From: Heterocephalus glaber
Taxonomy: Eukaryota; Chordata; Mammalia; Rodentia; Bathyergidae
Length of the DNA stretch: 64,000 bases
Direction of reading: 5' to 3'
Assembly (NCBI RefSeq): GCF_000247695.1
Contig: NW_004624743.1
Location: 5,015,725-5,079,724 of the forward strand
In this document: piece after piece, positions 58,641 through 64,000 of the stretch
Layout of the letters: each line of letters starts with the position of its first letter
How positions within the stretch are numbered: the first letter of the stretch is position 1
Notes under the pieces: generated by a model
The model's input: the letters and a program-made list of their open reading frames with translations, nothing else
What the model was told of the DNA's origin: nothing
Databases searched by the model: none
Translations under genes and position numbers: made by a program

Positions 58641-59600
58641 AAAGTTATTTCTCCTTAGTGATCTTTTGGTCTTTTTCTTTGATTTTCAGCAATTGTTCCC
58701 CGGTGGGCTGCATTGTATGTTCCTTTCTATTTATCCTGCTGAAGGGTCATAATTCTTTTTGGATATGTGAATTTTTAATCATTTGTCTTCCTAGCCACTG
58801 AGTTGGTTTTTTTTTTTTTCTAGCCACTGAGTTTTGCATGTTATTTGTGCCATGGTTTCCTTCCCTCCTCTCTTCTTTTGTATTCCCTCAGGCTTTAGCC
58901 TTTCATCCACAGGCTTCAGTTTAAATGTTTCCTAATGATCTATTTCCTGTTCCATGAAATCTCTCATCTTTCCTGTCATTTGGTTAATACTCTGTATTAT
59001 ACTGATAATTTAAACTATTGTATTTGTTAGAAATAAAATTTCCAGTTGATTCTTTTCATAGTTTACTGCTCTTTGAAAAATTAGTCTAATCCACTCTTGT
59101 TGACCCTCTCACTGAAATACACATTTGAAAATTATAGTAACTAGACTAGATAATTTATATTTTTGCCCTCTATTTTTCTTTGTGGAGGTATTTTCTTAAT
59201 ACACCATAATTGTTCACTGAATATGCCATTGTTAATGAAGAGTTTTGAAGCTTTAGATGAGGTTTTGTTTCTCCACAGGGGAGTACTTTACCTTATTCTA
59301 ATCACAAGACACTGACTATTGGTTGGGTGTACTTCATTTTCTTTGCTTTGCTTACCTGTAGTTAATTTCCTTTATTAAAGCCATAAGTGAGAGTAGTGGT
59401 TGGTTACTATTGTCTAACGGTCTCGCCAGATCTTGAAATCTAATTTTGTCTCCTTAGTGCTTTCAGACTGTGTTATCCTCCTCATATTGATCCTGGGTAA
59501 ACATATCAACTTTCCTTAAAGTACGCATTACCAAAGTTGCCATAGTTTTAATTCCTTTCAGGACTTCTGTGGCATTGCACTAAAATTTAAAAACATTAGA
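58641..59600 (-). mobile_element. HAL1/L1M-type LINE, antisense ORF1 region
   Basis: 'TTGATTTTCAGCAATTGTTCCCC', 'TCCTTTCTATTTATCCTGCTGAAGGGTCATAATTC' and 'GGATATGTGAATTTTTAATCATTTG' match the inverted 5' half of L1M/HAL1 elements. The right half (59.1-59.6 kb) is more diverged. It is probably the same relic as 56600-58640 with its middle deleted. Confidence 0.6.
58791..58833. repeat. T13 block between 14-bp direct repeats
   Basis: CTAGCCACTGAGTT occurs at 58791-58804 and exactly again at 58820-58833, with GG plus 13 T between. It looks like the footprint of a retrotransposition event that left target duplications and little but a poly(A/T) tail, or of a SINE later lost. The duplication lies inside the older LINE relic. 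Confidence 0.85.
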
Positions 59601-59654
59601 CTTCTCTGATAGTTGTACTTCATCAAAAAATCCAATATTTCAAAATAAGATGCA

Positions 59655-59825
59655 ATATATCATAGTAGTTAAAAGTCCACTTTCTAAATCAGAGTTAGCC
59701 AGTTACATTCTACAAAGGAGTGTGAATGCTACTTTCCCATTCACTAGTTAAATTGCGTTTGACAAGCACCAACATGTCTGTGGCACTCAATTTCTTATCT
59801 GTAATTATAATCACTTCACTTGTCT
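59655..59825 (+). mobile_element. MIR SINE
   Basis: 'CATAGTAGTTAAAAGTCCACTTTCTAAATCAGAG' near the left end and 'GTGGCACTCAATTTCTTATCTGTAATTATAATCAC' at the right match the MIR plan ('gtagtggttaagagc...ctctggaatcaga...tcagtttcttcatctgtaaaatgggg'). Confidence 0.7.
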
Positions 59826-60115
59826 GTAAATTTTAATTAGTTTTCCTTTGAAAACATTATCAGAGTATATATGCTACGTTTCATATTCTGTTTTAGTTCT
59901 TGGAAATAATGTGAACAATATAGGAAATAATGCTTATCCCTAATGGTCTCTGTATTTTAATTGAAAAAAAAGAGACAAAAAAGTCCAATAGTTGTAGATG
60001 GTTTGAAAAAAATAAGGTGAATGCCAGTCACTCTACTCTCAGCCAAACCTTTCATTTATTAACTGTCTATAGATCAAAGTGACCATGGCAACAATGATAG
60101 CAAAGACACTTGAGC

Positions 60116-60244
60116 TCAGGGCACTGATTTCTTTCTTTTTTTTCTTTTTTTGGTACCAGAGATCAAACTCGGGACCTCATGTTTGTGAGGCAGGTGACAG
60201 AACCACTGAGCTAAATCCCCAGCCCTGTCAGCGCACTGATTTCT
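60116..60244 (-). mobile_element. ID-like SINE, antisense, with 17-bp target duplication
   Basis: The body at 60133-60227 has a T-rich tail (60133-60151), then 'GGTACCAGAGATCAAACTCGGGACC', 'GTGAGGCAGGTGACAGAACCACTGAGCTAAATCCCC' and 'AGCCC'. The flanks TCAGGGCACTGATTTCT (60116-60132) and TCAGCGCACTGATTTCT (60228-60244) differ at one base. Confidence 0.95.
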
Positions 60245-63200
60245 ATGAACCAGTGAGAAACTGGTCACTGTCACTGTAAGCGTCAGTATGTCTGGTACTT
60301 AGCTAACCAGTCAGTTTCTCAGTGTTAGAAGGGAGCTGAACTTCGTAAGAGCTAGCACTTCTTTCTCCTCAGAGAAGTTCCGTACTTTAGATGCAGTCAA
60401 CTTTCCAGACTCACTCCTCTGTCTGCTGTGCTTCTGCTGTAATGATCATGACTTTACAAATGCCATACTCATCATTTTGGCACTGCACACAGCATCACTT
60501 TCACCAAGAAAATTATCCCCTAATAGATGAATTTGGTTATGAGCCCGATCTATGTGATTAATTGGATGTACATGTTCACTATGAAGCAGCTGGCTTGCTA
60601 AAGCAGCATAATGATCTTTTGAATTCTTACAGCTTTATCTATATAGTAAATCTTGGCAGAACTGGGACACTATTTTGCAGGCTGTATGATGAGCTCTGAA
60701 TCAGCAGTCTATATAAGGTTATGCTTCTCTGAGAGTGAAGATGCGTGGCTATGTGAGTCAAGGAATGAAAAATGAGAAACAGAAGTTTCTCTTTTATCCT
60801 CAAGGGAGGATAAAACCTGCAATGGAGGGCTGAACTATAGATTCCATTGAATCCATCCTTCGCCATCTTTATACCTACATTTCCTGTCATGAGGTTTAAT
60901 TTCTGAGTTAAACACAGCAAGAAACTAAGAATGACTTATAATAAACAGAGAATTTATAAGAATATACTGTGATACAGTTATGTTACTGTGGGCCTTCTCT
61001 TTCAGAGTATCTCATTGTGGTGTACTCACCCCTCTTCCTGTGCTGATGTGAGATAATCCAGTACTTATATGATGAGATGAAGTGAGGCAGTGTTAGGCTA
61101 CTCTCACCAACATCAGTTTACTCAGATCTTGCTGTGCCTCCGCAGTCCATGATGGATCTGGAAACCAAGACAGTATTAATTGACTAGTGGGCAGGTAGCA
61201 TATACAGTGTGGATACGCTGGACTTTGCAATGAGTTACACCCCAGTGGGACATAGTAGCACAGTGCACAATTCCATCCTGCTACTCAAAATTGTCTGCAA
61301 TTTAAAACCTTTAAAATGCTTGTTCTAAAATTTTTCATTTAGTATTTTTAGACCCCATTTGACCATGGGAAAGTGAAATATTGGAAAGTGAAACCATGGA
61401 TAAATGGAGGCTAGTAACCTCTTTCACTATTGACCAAAATGATCTATTAAGGAAAATAAAACAGATTTCCTGCCTCTGTGCTTTTAGGTTCTAAGTGCCT
61501 GTAGATCTGTAAATCAAAAAGGAACTATACTTATATTAGTGACAAGATAATGATTCTATTTCTGAAAAATTAAGGCTTCAACTTTAACATCACATTTAGG
61601 TCCTCATGCTCATGAATCAATTAGCAAAGAAGAATGTTTCAGTCCTGGATGGGAACTGGTCCTACTAATGAATGCAATGATAGGTTGTTTATGCACAGTG
61701 GGATTCAGAATATGTCTACAACACAAGTGATCTTGGGGAGTTTCTCTTCTTTCTTCAAAACTTATAATTAAAATCACTGGAAAAAAGGTCATGTTAGAGA
61801 AGCATGATTTTATTGCTTTTATTGGAAATTGGTGTGTTTATCAAGAGACATGAGACTAAAAGTGAAAAAAGTACACTATATTGACTTTGCCGTGTGTCAA
61901 TTTTGATAAGATGAGTTCTTTGTATTGGAATTCCTTCAGTTACATGTTTGTGATTAGGGTAGGATGTAGGAGAATTTTCTGAAATGATATGGAGGGTGAA
62001 ACTTAAGCAGCGACTCTATTGATCTCTATGTTCAGAATGCATTAGGTGACATGATTTCTGGGCACTTGTGTGGTTTGAATATGTTGTTTTCTGCTGTTTT
62101 ACATTGCATAGCTAGAGCTACAGGTAGGTGTCCAACTAACCTACCTTCCTCTGGATGCTCCTTTACTTCTTCAGCTCCCCAGTCTGAGTGTGGCTGCTGA
62201 GTGCTTGTGTGTTCTGCACACCTCTAAGGTGGGAACCCTGTCCAGTCATGGGCAGAGGTGATGAGAACACAAATGGCTTGCAGTTCCTCCTGGTGGATTC
62301 CAAGTCATACACAGATTGATTTCACCTTTTCTCTTTTTCATTATATTCACTTTTCTTTCCCATGGGCTCCCTTACAGCTTTGAAACTCTAGCATTAGAGT
62401 GAAAACTAATCCCATGCAGGTACCAATAATTGTTTCGTATGTATAATTGGACTCTGGAAGGGAAAAGGGAAAAGATTGATTTCATTGTGGAGAAACACAT
62501 TTGGATAAAACTAAATGATAAGATGGATGAGTTATGTAATGATTAGTTTTTCTTTGATGTTCCTATTTGGTGTTTAATTAGATAAAATGAAATTAAATAA
62601 GCATTAATGATAAAATCAATTAATTCACACATGGTAGAATTATTCAAGTGCTTATGCATTGTTCATGGATTTTGTATTTCTAAATTTTCTTTGATTATTC
62701 AAATTTTTAAGAACCTCAAATCAATACATCTGGTGGCTTCATGGTCATTCATAGACAGGTAGAGAGTAGAAAAAAATTTTGAGTCACTTGACATCTTCTT
62801 ACCTGAGAGTGAACAAGGTAATACTCTGCTTCTTGTTGTAGCCTGATATTACAAACAAATGCCCCTTGCCACTTTTTCCCATTTTTTTGTTGGTGAAGTC
62901 AGTGTTTAAAATGGCCTCCTATCATAGTGCTAAAATACTATTCGTAATTCTAATCGTAAAATGTGCTTTCTTGAGAGTGCAAATTTATGTAAGTTTACTT
63001 TAAACATTAGTTATAATATTGTTGGTCATGAATTCAATGGTAACAATTCAATGATACATGTATCTAGGAAAAGGAAGTAGAAATTCGCTAGTTTGTGCTT
63101 GTTTCTGAAATGCTAAAGTAACATCTACAGTCCCCAGTGAAGCAACAGAAAAGTTGAAGAAAGCAGCTGGATTTTGTGAATTCATGAGTTTACAGAACAT

Positions 63201-64000
63201 TTTTTTAAAAAATGTAGTGGATAAGATTTTTAGGAGACTAAAACTGAACGCAACTTACATTCACATCACCTAGGGTTAAACTCTTCTCAACAAGCGCAGG
63301 GGGGCTTGCGGGTTTCCTAACATGCAGCATGAAAACTCATAAACCTGCAGGTGAGGCGAGACCCACAGACTAGGAGACTGTGGTAGACATTTAAAGCTAC
63401 TTAGGGAATACACAAGAAGAGGGCTACAGGGATGGACCATTCTTTCAGTGCTAATGAGATCTGCTTATTTAACTAGTATGCTGGCTGATGTACCAAATGA
63501 TGCAAGCACCCTCCAAACACTCTCACTTTACATCATTTAAAAACTATGTCAGTAACTACTATAAGGAATATGTATCACATTATGTGTCTTTAGACAGAAA
63601 TAATCATAAACAAAGTTGTATTGAGCAGTTAATGAAAACGATGATGTTTGCCAAGCAATGATTCCATAATCACTAATTCAATTTTTTCCTCAACTTTAGA
63701 GAATGAGAAGTACAGTGAGAAACAATGAGCTACTACATAAATATATAACTTAAATCGCTTTTAGCTGAGATGAAAAGGAAGTGATAAAATAAATATTAAT
63801 AAAAGTTGTCTTTTAGTTACTGGATTCATGTGGATCCTTCCCAAATTTGGTACTTTTATCATAAAATGACAATCCAGATTTTGGGGAGGATCTTGGCATT
63901 TGTTAAAACATTGGATTCACATTTATTTCCTTTTTAATTTTTATAATAGTTTTGATGTCATTTGTGTTTTAATATGTTTGTGACACATAATAGATTCATT
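60245..64000. other. Anonymous DNA to the window end
   Basis: No gene or confident repeat over 3.7 kb. A G+C-richer stretch with a few CpGs lies at about 63270-63370, and a moderately G+C-rich patch at 62100-62310. The frames at 60639-60920 and 61610-61792 have no known motif. Confidence 0.4.

Overview
This looks like nuclear DNA from a non-murid rodent. It is AT-rich, CpG-poor and dense in L1 fragments, with MIR and L2 relics, ERVL/MaLR and ERVK-like LTR pieces, (CA)n microsatellites and one assembly gap (24000-24109). The rodent call rests on tRNA-derived ID-like SINEs ('GGGGATTTAGCTCAGTGG...GTACC-An') and on 7SL-derived monomers joined to an ID-like half (B1-dID type). The absence of recognisable murid B2/B4 elements and the ID sub-type make a hystricomorph or similar lineage plausible, but the species is not fixed by the sequence. 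No protein-coding gene can be supported: open frames reach only 151 codons, and most sit in transposon relics or overlap other frames. The window reads as intergenic or deep intronic DNA.

Layout. 1-5.5 kb: anonymous DNA with one good CTCF-like motif. 5.5-16 kb: scattered SINE, L2 and MIR relics, one L1 3' end, and an 81-bp hAT-type miniature element at 15.93 kb. 19-21 kb: L1 pieces in opposite orientations that fit a 5'-inverted (twin-primed) insertion, next to an older antisense L1. 23.3-24.8 kb: an antisense ERVL-type LTR, the gap, a B1-like SINE and an L1 3' UTR. 27.3-31 kb: an old antisense L1M split by a younger sense L1 that kept both ends but lost most of its body; inside it lie an ID SINE with a perfect 16-bp target duplication and a five-copy ~35-bp minisatellite grown from L1 ORF2 sequence. 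33.7-35.2 kb: the only GC/CpG-rich zone, with exon- and promoter-like signals, an ID insertion and an antisense LTR-like repeat. 39-42.9 kb: an antisense L1M/HAL1-type element split by an ERVL-MaLR LTR plus internal segment with a Leu-tRNA-type primer-binding site. 48.7-49.6 kb: an antisense ERVK-like LTR with a degraded Lys-type primer-binding site. 56.6-59.6 kb: another antisense L1M/HAL1-type relic carrying a ~0.7-kb foreign insert. 59.6-64 kb: a MIR, an ID SINE with target duplication, then anonymous DNA.

No gene set works together here. The window is mainly a record of nested insertions, whose relative ages can be read from what interrupts what. Repeat family names come from recalled consensus patterns, not a database search, and boundaries are usually good to a few tens of bases except where target-site duplications fix them.
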